From the NCBI RefSeq assembly GCF_001949145.1, contig NW_019091438.1, forward strand, positions 980,484 to 1,044,483: 64,000 nucleotides of DNA. The letters are read 5' to 3'. Positions 50,801 through 62,039 of this stretch are shown here, one piece after another. Under the pieces are notes generated by a model. The model had not been told where the DNA came from and ran no database searches. It saw only the letters and a list, made by a program, of their open reading frames with translations. Made by a program: the position numbers and the translations under genes. Positions within the stretch are counted from its first letter, which is position 1, and each line of letters opens with the position of its first letter. The DNA comes from Acanthaster planci. Its lineage: Eukaryota; Echinodermata; Asteroidea; Valvatida; Acanthasteridae.

Positions 50801-53800
50801 AAAAACAAGTCCAATCCACCCCCATAAAAATAAATTGGTTCTGGAGGGGTCCTTCAATATATTTTGTACCTGACCCTCCAGTGCAGTGTGTTTGATATAA
50901 CAAATCTCCATGAGGGTGCATGTAGAGCTATTGTTTCAAGTACAATACCATACATGTACAAATGTAATGTACAAACTAGGAGCCAGAAGGAAGGGTTGTG
51001 CTTCATTTCCTTCCAAATGTCAAACTTTCAACATGAAAAACCACCAGATTTTCATGCGTACTAGTATGTAATAGCATGTGAAACGTGGGTGTTCCTGCAA
51101 AGTTTCCCGATAACCTGCTGTCACGGTGAGTCATGGGACAAATTTGATACATATGTGAATTTCTTTCCTTACTTCCTCGATTTTTGCTGCAATGAACAAT
51201 GAAACAAATGGATTACAAACCTGAACTGACTCAGTCAAACTTTTAAACAAACATGGAACGAAACGCAACAAATGTGTTTCACAAGTTACTAAAACTTGAG
51301 TTCCCGGAAACACTGGAGATATGAAGGGGGGCATGATTACTATTGGTAACTACTTTCACCTGATAGGCCCAAATAAAGTTTATAAAAAACATTAAATACA
51401 AAACAGTCTTTACAAGCATGGAAGTGGTTCTGCTTTGCTCATGTTACCTTGGCTGTTCTGGTGCATTGCTTTCCTTGTACTGTTTACTCGTACATGTACA
51501 TATAAGAAGAACTGTGGAAACATTAACAAATGTTGCATTTTACATGTTTGTCGTTGTTCTTCGAAAAGATGCATTTGGAGGAATTTATTTTCAAGCAACT
51601 GTGCAGGAGATACACACCATTGCAGAGTATTCAATTACCCGCAAATGTATGCGTCCTGATGGTGCTACCGGTATAATGTGCATAGGGGTGTACATTTATT
51701 ACAAATTTGCACGAAGTGACTATGGCAAATCTACCCATCTATTTCAACAAAACAATTAGCTAATGTGCTTCGGGGGGGGGGAATATTTACTCAGTACAGG
51801 TAATGGTCACGTCATTTGATGAAAACGAAATTATGCAGAAAACCCTCTTCTACTGAAGCCTTTTTCCCACATAAATGACAGGCCACTTCATCATGGCCTG
51901 TCTAGTAGTTCTCTCCCATCATAGCCAGCCTCGTGTCTGTCGAGAGACATATCCCGGCCAAATGCACAGCATAATTGGCAGAGACGTATTCAATTAGAAT
52001 TGACAGATCTCAATCTAATAACTTAGCTCTTGCGATACAGACAGCATCCTAATTCATGTCCAAGTTTCAAATGCATTTCTTTTTGATAGAGATGATTTCT
52101 CCCCCACCCCTCTCACAAGAAAGTAAACCGGGCACTTTAAAAATGTGACCTTGAATAGGATTAAATTTTTGTACTAATTAAAGATATGAAGATGCACCTG
52201 TACAGTGATATCACCTGCATGTTTGTCAAGTTGACATACAGGGTGCATGCAGTACATACATGTACATTTACATCTAGTACAAGTAATGGACAAAGGTACA
52301 AAGTAAAAAAAATTATGTCATAAAAATCCTTTCAAAAGGGCCAGAGTCTTGCTTAGGGGATAGTTTGGTTGTCTGTAAACCAACTTGTGCTGACCTCATC
52401 TAAAACACAGAGAAATGTCTTGTACACGTATTTTTTCACTTCAATAATGGTACAGGTATACAGACGGCCGGTACATTGTGACAACACATGGATGTACATG
52501 CAGGCCTGCATGAATGTAAGTGTAATGTGGTTCATTCTCGCGCACAGAAATCCACTGAAAGCAATACTGTAGGTGATAAAAAAAATGCTAGAGACACCTG
52601 CATAGCTTTGACATTTTTGTAAACATAACTATTCTACCTTTTCGACTTTAACTGAACAATCAAATAATGCCCAAAAAGTACATGTAATCATTTTGAAATA
52701 TTCAGAATTTCAATTGTTTTGAACTTGATCAATGTAGTTGGGAACTTCTATTATTTTCTGGCCTGCAGAGTACTATGAAATACTTTCTTCTTCTTTACTA
52801 GGAGTATACACGTGTACATGTACGTAGGCCTGCTGGATACATATTGTCGTTGTAGTTCACATAGAGTAGAGTTCACTTAGAGTGCTGACATGCGTGGGAG
52901 TAACTGTATATTGTACATGTGTGGATTTGCTGAACCATTCTTTTATGGCACTGAAGCACTGCCCTTCAAGGTTATAAATGCTACATTAATACGCGTAGTG
53001 TATAGAAAAACCTTTGGTCTTTTGGGAGTTTGCCCAATATGAGGTGAATTCCCCCTTGTCAAACTCACTTTCCAAAATAAACTTTACATGTATAGATCTA
53101 TGGTACATGTACATGTACTTCTCAGCAAGCAAGTACATGTGTACATTTACTGGGAATTCATTGCCAAGTTGAAAATGTATCTGATTTATGGTGTATTATT
53201 GTTTGTAATGTATCGAGTCTGTAGCAAATGACCGTACATACATGTATATAAGTGCAATACATGTAACTCTAATCCTAATGAAGTACATCCATGGTCAAGG
53301 GGGAGGGTACCTTGTACCCGTACATGTACATACGTATACATGTACATGTACCTCCATAAAATATGTTTTGGGATTGAAGACGGTAAAACTAACAATGTAC
53401 ACAGTATATATATACAAACTTGAATAAATGTCCACTATGCACATACATGTACATGTTCATTTCATTAACCATACATGTACATCTTCACTTCATTAACCCT
53501 ACCGGTATATGTACCGTACTTGTACATGTACTGGTACCGTAAGTCATGGACACACTCCATATCTCACTGTAATCACGGACTCTCTACTCATAGAGGATCC
53601 GTGCTGTAATCTAAAACTGATCTGCATGGCGAGATTGGGTTATCAAGCCTGCTACATGTACATGTATGTACCGGTAGGCCTATGTACATGTACATGCAGG
53701 ATATGAAGGCTACATGTAGGGCATATTACATCAGCAGAAGACATGTTCATGTACGTGTATAGTACTTTGCATGTTTACAAACTTTACAGTGTAGGTGCTG

Positions 53801-56800
53801 ATTTTGTGCCATTTTGGGATTCCATGGTAACATGCACACATACAGTAAGGGGCCTACAATGTAAGCAAATCACATACATGTACATGCAGGCCCTACACAA
53901 TAATGATTACACATACACGGGGTTGGCGATGGGAGCTGCATCTCAATTCAATCATCCACACAAGAGAAAACTACACACAAATTCGTTAAAAGATGACCTT
54001 CATTATCTCCTATTGTACATTAAATTGACAAGAACTTGAGTACGTGTACATGTACTGTATGTCTTGGAGGACACAGAATACCAAAATATGCATGACATCT
54101 TTTACTTTACTTTCACTTATACTGGTTATACATGTACATGATGGAAAGTCATATTTCTTGAAATGGCTGGGAGCCATTTATGTACAGAGTGGGCCACAAG
54201 CATGAAAACGGGACGTGACCAATACACGTCTGTACAATGTAACTGAGTAGGGTCTGGGGAGATGCAAATGTGCCAGTTAAACGCATCACTGAGCAACACG
54301 CTGTATGTACATTGTACATGTACATGCATGTACACATTAAAATGATAATGATAAAGTACAAGAAATCATTACGTTTAAAAACTAGGCATTCTTGATTCGG
54401 TCTCTCAGCATTTGCACTGCACTTCATACATGAGGCTGCAGTGCACTGCAAGGCTCCAGCAACTGTTATAGTTGTTGGTCATACCGGTAGGTGAGCCTTG
54501 TGGCTACAGTCTTTGGTTAGAGCTGTCCTTCCTGCCAGAAACACTTTTGTTAAATGTAAAATACCAAAACATGTGTTTGAAATTATGTACCGGTAACAGT
54601 GGATCCACCATTTCTCAAGAAAAACCATCATCGGTAGATAGAGCTTGTGACATGGCACTGTACATACTAAATCTGTGTAACCCACAACCCTCCCCCTTGC
54701 CACTGTGTGAATGTACATTGCACGTGCTGAAGTGTGAAAAATACCCACTTCCATCTCAATTTGTTCTTCAATTCTCAAGTAATACACTGTACACGTAGAA
54801 ATAAACTTTCCATATCTGTACCAGCATGCACCATTTTTGTATGAGAATTTTCAACAGTACCAGACTGGAACAAAACACAACAAACATGACAAAGTGGCCA
54901 CGATTGACCACTGTTGCTGGGTTGCGATGTCATGCCACAAGTGTACTCATCCAACTTCATGAGTGCAGAACATTTTTATTTTAAACTGTGCACCGAGCAC
55001 TTCCTTTTTCCACATACACTGTGCACATGAATGGCAGAGTTCAAGTACTGAATACTACACGTATATGTACGCCTTACAATGACAATGCTGATTCAAACTC
55101 TGAACCCCCTCCCCTCAAGCATTACACACAAGTGATGGATGTTGTGAAAAGGATGTGACAGTTCAAATTATAGGAAGGTTGTGAATGCAATTTTACAGAA
55201 TTTCCTCCCCCCCACAAAAAAAAAACTTCCTGATAAAATCTGGCCCGGTAGATGTTCAACTTTTGCAAAGCTAAATTTGCCTACATTGCAAAGTTACTTT
55301 TTGAATTGGTGTCACAAATTCAAGTCCAGGTCGAGTAATTTCTGGCTACGTTGGTACGTTTAGAATTTATGCAAGCTTCCAGGTTCTGAAAGAAAAAAGG
55401 TAATCACCTGTGCAAGTATTTACATCAATTTCACTGAGGTAAGGGCGATCAGGGACAGAAGGAAAGAGGGTAGGGGAAGAGGGTGGGGAAGGGCAGGAAG
55501 ATTGGAGTTAGTGGCTACACTGCTGGCACCAGGAAAAACTGCATGTCTGCAGACATATTTTGTTCTTTCAATAGTGCAGACGCCTCGCTACTGTGCAAGG
55601 CCACTGCAACTGCCAACTTTTTCATTGTGAGCAATCAAAGTTTCAAACTTCATACCTGTATGTACATGTATGTGTGCTTTCTGTTTGTTATGTACAGTAG
55701 GGGCCTACATGTACATGCACATAGTGTATGTAAACCTACAAACAATGTCCTTCAAACCAATTATGGAGATCTTATTAAGGGGGAAAGTGCAGCATAGGGC
55801 CACTTCTGGTAGCCACAGACCTTGGGTACTTGGATCATAGAGCCTGAAATGAGACAAGACCAACATCTCCAAAGCTTTGGGGAGGGAAAAACACTAAAGA
55901 GGGTCACAAGAAACTTTAATCATTCACAAACAGCAAAAACCTGAGATTTCACAATTTCAAAGTTCAAGAATTCACTATGCACTGTATTGTTAGGCAATCT
56001 TCAGAAGATGCAGCAAAACTTGCAAAAATGTACACTGGTCTCGAGAGATCGCTTCACAAAAAAGATCCTGAAGTCTTTCTCCTTTTGTCCTCAAGAAATT
56101 TATTGGCAGTAGTCAAAGAGAAGATTTATCATGTCTAGATAGCCCAACTGTTATATATAGAGCATTGTGTCCATCCAGGGGCCTGGTTCTTCCTCAAGAG
56201 GTTATGTCATAAAAAACAGGCCTTGCTGGTTAAAATGCATACATGTAGCCTCCAACTTAATCACTGTCTGGGCGTAATCCAACCCAGCAGACCATGAAGA
56301 AAACCCGAAGGGGGCCAAGTCACTGACACCTCACCTTGCCAGGGTCCAATACAGGGACTTACGTAATAGTTCCATGTTTGACATCTTTCACTATTCAGAT
56401 TTCTTACAACCCTTGATCCTATTTGCAGTAAACTCTTTTTCTAAAACAGGATACAATTCCTAAGCCTATAGCCTGTACATGAGTGCTCTGCAGTCTCAAA
56501 CATGTCATGTAAGTGTGATGGGCACGGTAGCATCAACCTTGCAGAACTTTGTTCTGATATGCTGGCAATTGATGTGACTGATATTGTAGGACACTGCGGT
56601 ATCCACCATTTATAGGCAAAAATGCACATGTACCGGAATGAACTAGTATTTTACAACAATTTTTTCACATTTTTACTTGACGGAGGTAACTGAAATCTTA
56701 TTCACATGTTCCTCATGTACATGTACTGTACATGATAGTGTAGGTACAACTTTGTTGCTGAGGGCCGACTTTTATTTAAAAGCAAAACAGCTGCTAAACC

Positions 56801-59800
56801 AAATTATGATTGTTTTGCAAGCTGAAAAAAAATTCTGCTGTATCATTCTTGTAAACTAAATGATGCACAGAGTAGCACCTTTAAACAGTTTTATCAGATA
56901 TAACAATATTTGCCATTTAATTTAAACCATTTCCATGCCACAGATTTTTACAATCTTTAAAAGAATTTTAAAAACTTGTAATGTACATGTAATTCCATCT
57001 TTTTGGTATACGTGTACATGCATACAACCATGTACATGTACATGTACATGTACCGGTATGTACACGTATCCATGTGTGAAGAGTATCCTGTAATTCAAAT
57101 TTATGCAGAAATGAGCTTCTCGACTGAGTTAAAATGCATCAGTACCAAATTTTTTCATACAGACACACTGTACACAAGATTATCTAATGACCGTTTTCCC
57201 TCACACACAGACATTTTAATTTCAGCTGGGTTCTTGGATACAAAAAGGCATCAATTTCTAACTTGGTGAATGAACAGAAAGACTATGCAGATATTTCAAT
57301 TGATATTTTTCCCTTTAACTCCATTACAGACGATTCACAATGCAGTGCGCCAGCAAGAAGCTGTCATGGAGAGGCCTTTTCGCAGTGCATTGTGGAATAA
57401 ATAGTCGATACTGCGCATTGATAACTTGAATTTTTTGCAAATGTTTGTTTATCTTGGTTGAAAATTCAAAATTGCTCATTGCGAATGGGTGTTAGGTATG
57501 GTAACTAGTCAAAATGATGGTTTTGTGTGGTGCAAGGAATGCCTCAATCAATCAAATATCCCTAGATTACGTTAGAAGTGCGCTTGATCACGGCAGCGTG
57601 TCAACTGTAAACTTGAAAAGTGGGCTGTCTTTGGCAAACTCTTGGTGGCGTGCTGTAGTGTGAATCACTTACGTATTCTGGCTTCCCATAGACAAATCCA
57701 GTCACCATGGTGATGATGCTACACATGTATCACTGGACACTTACAGTGGCCCAAACCTATGGTAGTAAGCAAAGTACGGGGGCCACTGTTCTGTGACAAT
57801 TGCTCCGTGCAAAAACCAACAACTGTGCTTTCCACCATGACACAGAACCATCATTGACGTCAAGTGAAACATTGCTGGATTTTCCAATTTCAAAATCAAG
57901 GGAATCCTTTTTCTGAGCTTGGGACTGGGAAAAAAGCTTTCTATAATTTAACTGCCAACACTTCACTTTGAATTGGGTCAATTTCGAACTCAAAACCAGA
58001 AACACGATGCCATTTGTTTGATGATATATATTGTATGTACATGTATGTAACTCCTGCATCAACTCGTTCAATTTTTTCTTCTTAAGGTTTTCCTTGTTTT
58101 CTGATGAATACAGTAAGCCTATATGCTCACCTGGCTAATTTGCCAATCAAACTGGATAAAACTCTGCCTGGTCCTACCAGTCAAAGCATGCATAAATGAT
58201 ATACATGAACACGTACACTGTACATGTCTGATGCTTATTAGATTCACAGGGTTTTTTTCTTTTGCATGGTTGCAATGCCAAGTACATTCAGCAATTCACC
58301 TCGGTGGGAACCCTGCTCAATCAAACAGAATCAGCAGAAAATGTAGGGTACCTGATTCAAATCAGGAATCTCTATTCAGTGCTTGCACGGCATTACACAA
58401 GAAACCCGGCTTTGGATGCATGGTTCTGTTTCATTATAATTGCCTGGCTTGGACTGCAGCATCAGAATGTGTCACAAGTGTAGGCATTTTGCTAGTTGTA
58501 CAGGGTTGGGCCAAACTTTCAGTTATTATCAGAAATGTGTGTTACGCGAGCATTAAACATACTGGTATATAGTGTAATACTTTAAGTCAAGACACCCTCT
58601 CTTTGATTAAGGAGACATATGCACTTAAGCATGATGAACAAAGATTTAGTGAAAAGCATCGTAAAGTTGGTGGAAACCGGAAACCAGGGGGAGTGAGGGA
58701 TTGACCGGAAACACAAGTCACAAAGACAGATTAAGCTGTCATGAAACTGCTTCTTAGTCATGAACTTCACAAGTGAATGCATGCAAGGTCACTGCACAAT
58801 TCAACAAAGCGTCTGATCTACCAGTATCTTAAAGATGCAGGAGATGCAAGTGAGGTTGAGTCCTGGTCACAAGTTCAACAACTGCGATCAACACCTGTTG
58901 GCACTGAGCACTTGACGAAGGAAGCTCACACGTGCGAGTACAAGGTTCTAGCTTTTTGGTTTATGCATGGTTTAAAAACAAACAAATCTGTTGTTCCTGA
59001 TGGAAGAAGACAACAAATGGAGACCCCTGGTGCCAAGTTTTACCCACCCTACAGTCTTCAATACCTTGTAAGAGTCTGCCATCACAAGTACAGATATTGT
59101 CACAGATATTGGAATTAAATGCTTCAACTGATTTCTAAACAACAGAGCACTATGGGAAGAGTGGTGGGAACAACGAAAAAACAAAATTTGCCCATTTAAA
59201 ACTGATTTTCCTTAATTCATTCAACATCAAACCACCCCCCACTAATTTACTGTTGAAAGATGAACTAAGTCCACCGACTGTTTCAGCCTTCAATAAACCT
59301 TTTCGACGTTCACAATGCATTACGGGTGGGGATGGCATTTTATGCACAACCCTATGGGGGAAGTGAACCAGTCAAAAATTAAGTTACAGTTTTCTACTGA
59401 ATATTTTTTATATATCTGTTCATCAACTCACAGATGCATGTGTATAATCAGATTCTACAAGAAACATTTTCAAATACATTTTCAAATATTTGTAAGAACA
59501 AATCACCCTTAATTGCCTTTTTTGAGGGCACCAGTCACTCTACAGGCTAAAAATGAATGTGACAGGTCAAAGCGGGATGAATGACCTGCAAATCGTAATT
59601 TTGATTGAACAATACTAGAACATTAATATTCATAAATAAGTAAAAGCATGGTCCAGGACAAAAAGTGGTATTGTTGGAAGGAATTCTCTGAATTTTACTT
59701 CTCTGCCAAGCTTTAGACTTCGAAGTTTGTGAATATTTTCGTCCCACATCAATAAAGCAACACTTTGTCAGAAGGGGGTGGCTTGAATGGGAGTATGAAA

Positions 59801-61020
59801 TAAAATGGAAAATACATCTGCCTCAGTACCAATGACAATTGGAAATTCATGAATGATTATAAGGGCTAAAACAAAAGTCAAAGTTTACAGGGGGGCACTT
59901 AGGGGGCTCTCATTTTCTCGAGGGGGTACAAAAGGCTCTGAACTACTGTACAGGTCTCTTTTTCATGCAGTGAAAGGTAAAACACTGACTACAGGGGACT
60001 CTCACCAGATTTTTGCCTTATTTGATTTCATGGTGGGTTGGGAAGTGGTACTTGGGAGGGAGGGGTTACAGGTCTTAGGCAATGGGAACCCATGCCTCCC
60101 ATGTCTTTGTTGATTACACTACTGCTATCAAGCAATAATGCAGCGCAATCAACTGATCATTCAGATCAGCGGATCATGCGAAATGGTATGGCACACAATG
60201 ACATTAATGCCACAATAATGGTATTTATTGTCTTACAACTTCAAGACAGTGTGATCCCTACCTTGGGCGGGGTATAAAAATCCAGCATGTGCCCCTCAAG
60301 CCGTTTGACAAGAACTAGTCGACTTCGTTCCCACTTCTGTCTTCCTTGTAAGTCCTCCCCTGTCAGAAAATTCACAATTCCTTCTCTGACAACGTCTTCT
60401 GGGTTATACTTTATCCCTCGATCCCGGCCCTGGTTGGAGCTATGGTGAGCCTTTCGAAAGCGATTGATAACATTCTCTGTCATGTTTCGGAAAGAAAATT
60501 TCCTGGGGAGTCTGCTGACCTCGTTTTTAACATGATGGACAGAGTTAATGTTTCTGCTGCTGTGGTTGCCATCAAGGCTTGAGTTGCTGGAGTAGCGGCT
60601 GTTGACAACAGGGTCCCCGTTGAACATAGCTGTGGTACCGTTCCTACTTCCAGGCGGTCCAGAGTCCGACAAGAGCCTGGTATTCACGTTGGCGTTGCCC
60701 TCCGAGTCCGTGGGGCTGGCGGGGCTGCTGCCGGTCGGGTCGCCGTCGTTGGCGTTCCGCCGATCCTCCTTTAGCTCGGCCGGGCTGACGGTGTTATAGG
60801 CCCGGCGGACCTCAGTCTCGAAGTGGTCCAGGAAGTGATCGGCAAATCGCCGTGCAAACCTGCTCTCGTCCACGGGCACGCCATCCATCGGTGGATTCTC
60901 AGTGATGAACTGGTGGTAAGCCACGGCGAAAGTCGCCGCTGCCTTCTGCGCTTCCACTTCGCAGAACTCATTGATGTCGGTCACTCGATCGTTGTCGTGA
61001 TGCTCCATGGTCCCATTCAT
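29425..61020 (-). CDS. SH2B: SH2B/Lnk-family adaptor protein, complete, seven exons
   Basis: Seven exons join in phase: 61020-60262, 43744-43643, 42985-42882, 39154-39048, 37919-37701, 34752-34529 and 29850-29425 (1941 nt, 646 residues). Domains: N-terminal dimerisation domain with phenylalanine zipper (about 18-80, [21 protein letters not shown]); PH domain (about 208-318) split over exons 1-3 with the usual helix Trp at 307; proline-rich linker with [11 protein letters not shown] (about 389-399); SH2 domain (about 457-556) with WFHGTLSR and GVFLVRQSE, phosphotyrosine-binding Arg485 present; C-terminus [12 protein letters not shown]2B proteins bind activated JAKs and insulin-receptor-type kinases at the inner plasma membrane and tune their signalling; the C-terminal tyrosine matches the APS/SH2B2 site reported to bind Cbl when phosphorylated. 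Invertebrates usually have one SH2B/Lnk gene, so no vertebrate paralog is assigned. Start: MNG as in vertebrates, with in-frame TGA and TAA just upstream. A long first intron (16.5 kb) may hold regulatory elements. Confidence 0.96.
30197..30232. repeat. 18-bp perfect tandem duplication
   Basis: CAAATGCACCATACAAGG occurs twice in direct succession. Confidence 0.9.
33719..33747. repeat. Perfect 13-bp-arm hairpin
   Basis: TGACAAAGGATAC, spacer TAC, then GTATCCTTTGTCA. It is preceded by four CATACTAT-type words from 33684, two of them in GCGCATACTAT. Confidence 0.9.
34529..34752 (-). CDS. SH2B: SH2B exon 6 (first half of SH2 domain)
   Basis: The acceptor AAAATCTAG enters in phase 1 and the donor GTGAGT leaves phase 0. 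It encodes [20 protein letters not shown] and [20 protein letters not shown]. The FLVR arginine is intact and the vertebrate GEYVLTF tyrosine is cysteine here. Confidence 0.96.
35301..35376. repeat. TACATGTA palindromic cluster
   Basis: Overlapping TACATGTA/TGTACA words fill about 76 bp with irregular spacing, unlike a pure dinucleotide or hexanucleotide array. Confidence 0.85.
35452..35487. repeat. Imperfect 36-bp palindrome centred on TACATGTA
   Basis: CCAACAAT and ATTGTTGG ends surround a TATACATGTAT core. Confidence 0.75.
37701..37919 (-). CDS. SH2B: SH2B exon 5 (proline-rich linker)
   Basis: The acceptor CCTCCCCCCCTGCAG and the donor GTGAGT bound 219 nt, phase 1 in and out. [14 protein letters not shown] parallels the vertebrate LPPELPPRIPIEE stretch and is a plausible SH3-binding site. 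Locally GC-rich. Because both flanking phases are equal it could be skipped without a frameshift. Confidence 0.9.
37920..39047. other. SH2B intron 4
   Basis: Non-coding. Its main feature is the perfect 128-bp tandem duplication at 38393-38648. Confidence 0.7.
38393..38648. repeat. Perfect 128-bp tandem duplication
   Basis: Two adjacent copies (38393-38520 and 38521-38648), each starting TTGTGCACTTGCTACATTTT and ending ATCAAATCAC, appear identical throughout. Either a very recent duplication or an assembly error. Confidence 0.95.
39048..39154 (-). CDS. SH2B: SH2B exon 4 (linker)
   Basis: The acceptor CCCTCTCAACAG and the donor GTAAGT. It enters in phase 2 and leaves in phase 1. It encodes a Pro/Ser-rich linker with [20 protein letters not shown]. 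There is little sequence conservation; support comes from splice sites and phase. Confidence 0.85.
39713..39759. repeat. TACATGTA palindromic cluster
   Basis: Near-continuous alternation of TACATG and TGTACA words. Confidence 0.85.
41000..41036. repeat. Short foldback
   Basis: CATTTG-AGATTTCAT, spacer GAA, ATGAAATCT-TTTT-CAAATG. The inner nine base pairs are perfect. Confidence 0.8.
42882..42985 (-). CDS. SH2B: SH2B exon 3 (PH C-terminal helix)
   Basis: The acceptor AATTTTTCAG and the donor GTGAGT bound 104 nt, leaving in phase 2. It encodes [20 protein letters not shown], the last strand and the alpha helix with the conserved PH tryptophan. Confidence 0.94.
42986..43642. other. SH2B intron 2
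   Basis: Non-coding; nothing recognised. Confidence 0.6.
43643..43744 (-). CDS. SH2B: SH2B exon 2 (PH core)
   Basis: 34 codons between the acceptor TTATTCTTCTGCAG and the donor [22 protein letters not shown] matches the vertebrate TTALEMPDRENTFVVK almost residue for residue. Confidence 0.95.
47109..47156. repeat. TACATGTA palindromic cluster
   Basis: About 48 bp of overlapping TACATG/TGTACA words. Confidence 0.85.
49859..50012. repeat. Long TACATGTA/ACCGGTA cluster
   Basis: About 150 bp with many TACATGTA words and two copies of ATGTACCGGTACA, interrupted by unique sequence. It is the longest such cluster in the window. Confidence 0.85.
50551..50607. repeat. TACATGTA palindromic cluster
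   Basis: Contains an 18-bp pure TACATG run near 50588-50607 and an ACTGTACAG palindrome. Confidence 0.85.
51877..51902. repeat. Hairpin with 9-bp perfect arms
   Basis: GACAGGCCA, loop CTTCATCA, TGGCCTGTC. Confidence 0.85.
53321..53351. repeat. TACATGTA palindromic cluster
   Basis: TACATGTACATACGTATACA-type run, part of a wider patch from 53090 to 53770 with several TACCGGTA words. Confidence 0.8.
57005..57069. repeat. TACATGTA/ACCGGTA cluster
   Basis: Overlapping TGTACATG words ending in TACCGGTATGTACACGTA. Confidence 0.85.
57330..57676. mobile_element. MITE family 1, copy C (longer interior)
   Basis: The left end has GATTCACAATGCAGTGCGCC then AGCAAGAAG. The right end in reverse complement has AATACGTAAGTGATTCACAC then CACGCCACCAAGAGTTTGCC. 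These match the ends of copies A and B, but here about 280 bp of unrelated sequence separates the arms. It is the longest member and may be closer to a parental element. Confidence 0.65.
60262..61020 (-). CDS. SH2B: SH2B exon 1 (dimerisation domain and start of PH domain)
   Basis: 253 codons, ending AAG at a GTAGGG donor, phase 0. It covers the Phe-zipper domain, a Ser/Asn-rich linker with [18 protein letters not shown] (equivalent to the basic RFSLR region of vertebrate SH2B1), and the first PH strands ([31 protein letters not shown]). The first ATG gives MNGTME; a second at Met5 has stronger context (ACCATGG). Confidence 0.96.
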
Positions 61021-61310
61021 TTCTGCCTTTTCTTGACACACTTATCAACCGATCAATGCGTACAGCATGATTACCGACGCTGTCACAACTCAAGTTCTGT
61101 TGAAAAACTACAAATGCTCTGAGGGAGAATGGGATTTTTTTTTTAATTTAAAGCGACGTCTTTTCCGCTTCCGCGTGCGGAATTCCTCGTAATCATACTC
61201 CGCTGATTTCCTGGTAGTACAGTGTAGGCTTACTGCATGCAGACTAGAAATCAACGTGAAAATAAAATGCGCAGTAGCAACCCTCTGAGTCATTGCGCAA
61301 ATAGCGCGGT
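61021..61310 (-). promoter_or_regulatory. SH2B 5' leader and probable proximal promoter
   Basis: The minus-strand region directly upstream of the SH2B start contains in-frame TGA and TAA before the ATG. Further out there is a small CpG-rich patch (about 61150-61190, with GCGACGTC and GCTTCCGCGTGCGG) and a C/EBP-like ATTGCGCAA at 61292-61300. No transcription start can be read from sequence alone, and a non-coding first exon further upstream is possible. Confidence 0.3.
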
Positions 61311-62017
61311 TGAAAGGTCAACTGAGTTCATAAGACAGGTGAATGACTGACTCACTGATGACTTGATTGACAGGTGCACCAAGAACTTATACACCTATAC
61401 AATAAGCGACGCTCGTGCTTAATATAATGCACTGGAAATGCTTTAAATTCGTCTGTTCCCCCATCATGAGTACTGCAGGAGAGTGAGAATGAGAGAATTT
61501 CGACCTTTGAACACATTCTGAGTCTGCTGCTAGTAGTAGTAAGTTGAGGCGCTGTAGAATCTGTTCGACCATGTACAGCCGGTATAGGGAGAGTAGCGCA
61601 AACTTGTATACAGTACAGCATGAAGCTTTTTTCTATTGTCTATGTGCACTGACGCATAATTCACCGTCATGAGGTTGGTTATGTTGCAACTCTCTCTGTG
61701 TGTCCTTCCCCTACGGTTCAACCAACCATACATAAATACAAGTTTTCCGCAACATTAAAGAATAGTGCCTTCTGCTCGGCAACTCCATTTGAGGGAATCA
61801 TTACAGGCGTTAGCTGGCCTGTTAGGACTGCGAGACTCTTAATTTTGGGGGGGCGTGGAGGGTCCTCGTCCCTCTGCTTGGCAGTTTTTTGTTCACATTT
61901 TCAGGCGCCTGACCGTGTTATCATAGCGCCCTCCTGCGTTAGTGCACAAAGCCAACTTTCGCTTCGGTCGTCCTGCGATTGGCTACATTGTGAACGACTT
62001 GTGACCGCAACGTTATC

Positions 62018-62039
62018 ACATCCCGTTATAACGGGATGT
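62018..62039. repeat. Perfect 22-bp palindrome
   Basis: ACATCCCGTTA joined directly to its reverse complement, with no spacer. It lies 1 kb upstream of the SH2B start. Confidence 0.95.

Larger units (their letters stand above)
43745..60261. other. SH2B intron 1 (16.5 kb)
   Basis: No nested gene could be supported on either strand. It holds the highest density of TACATGTA/ACCGGTA clusters in the window, MITE copy C (57330-57676), a hairpin at 51877-51902 and many poly-G/C runs. Confidence 0.6.
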
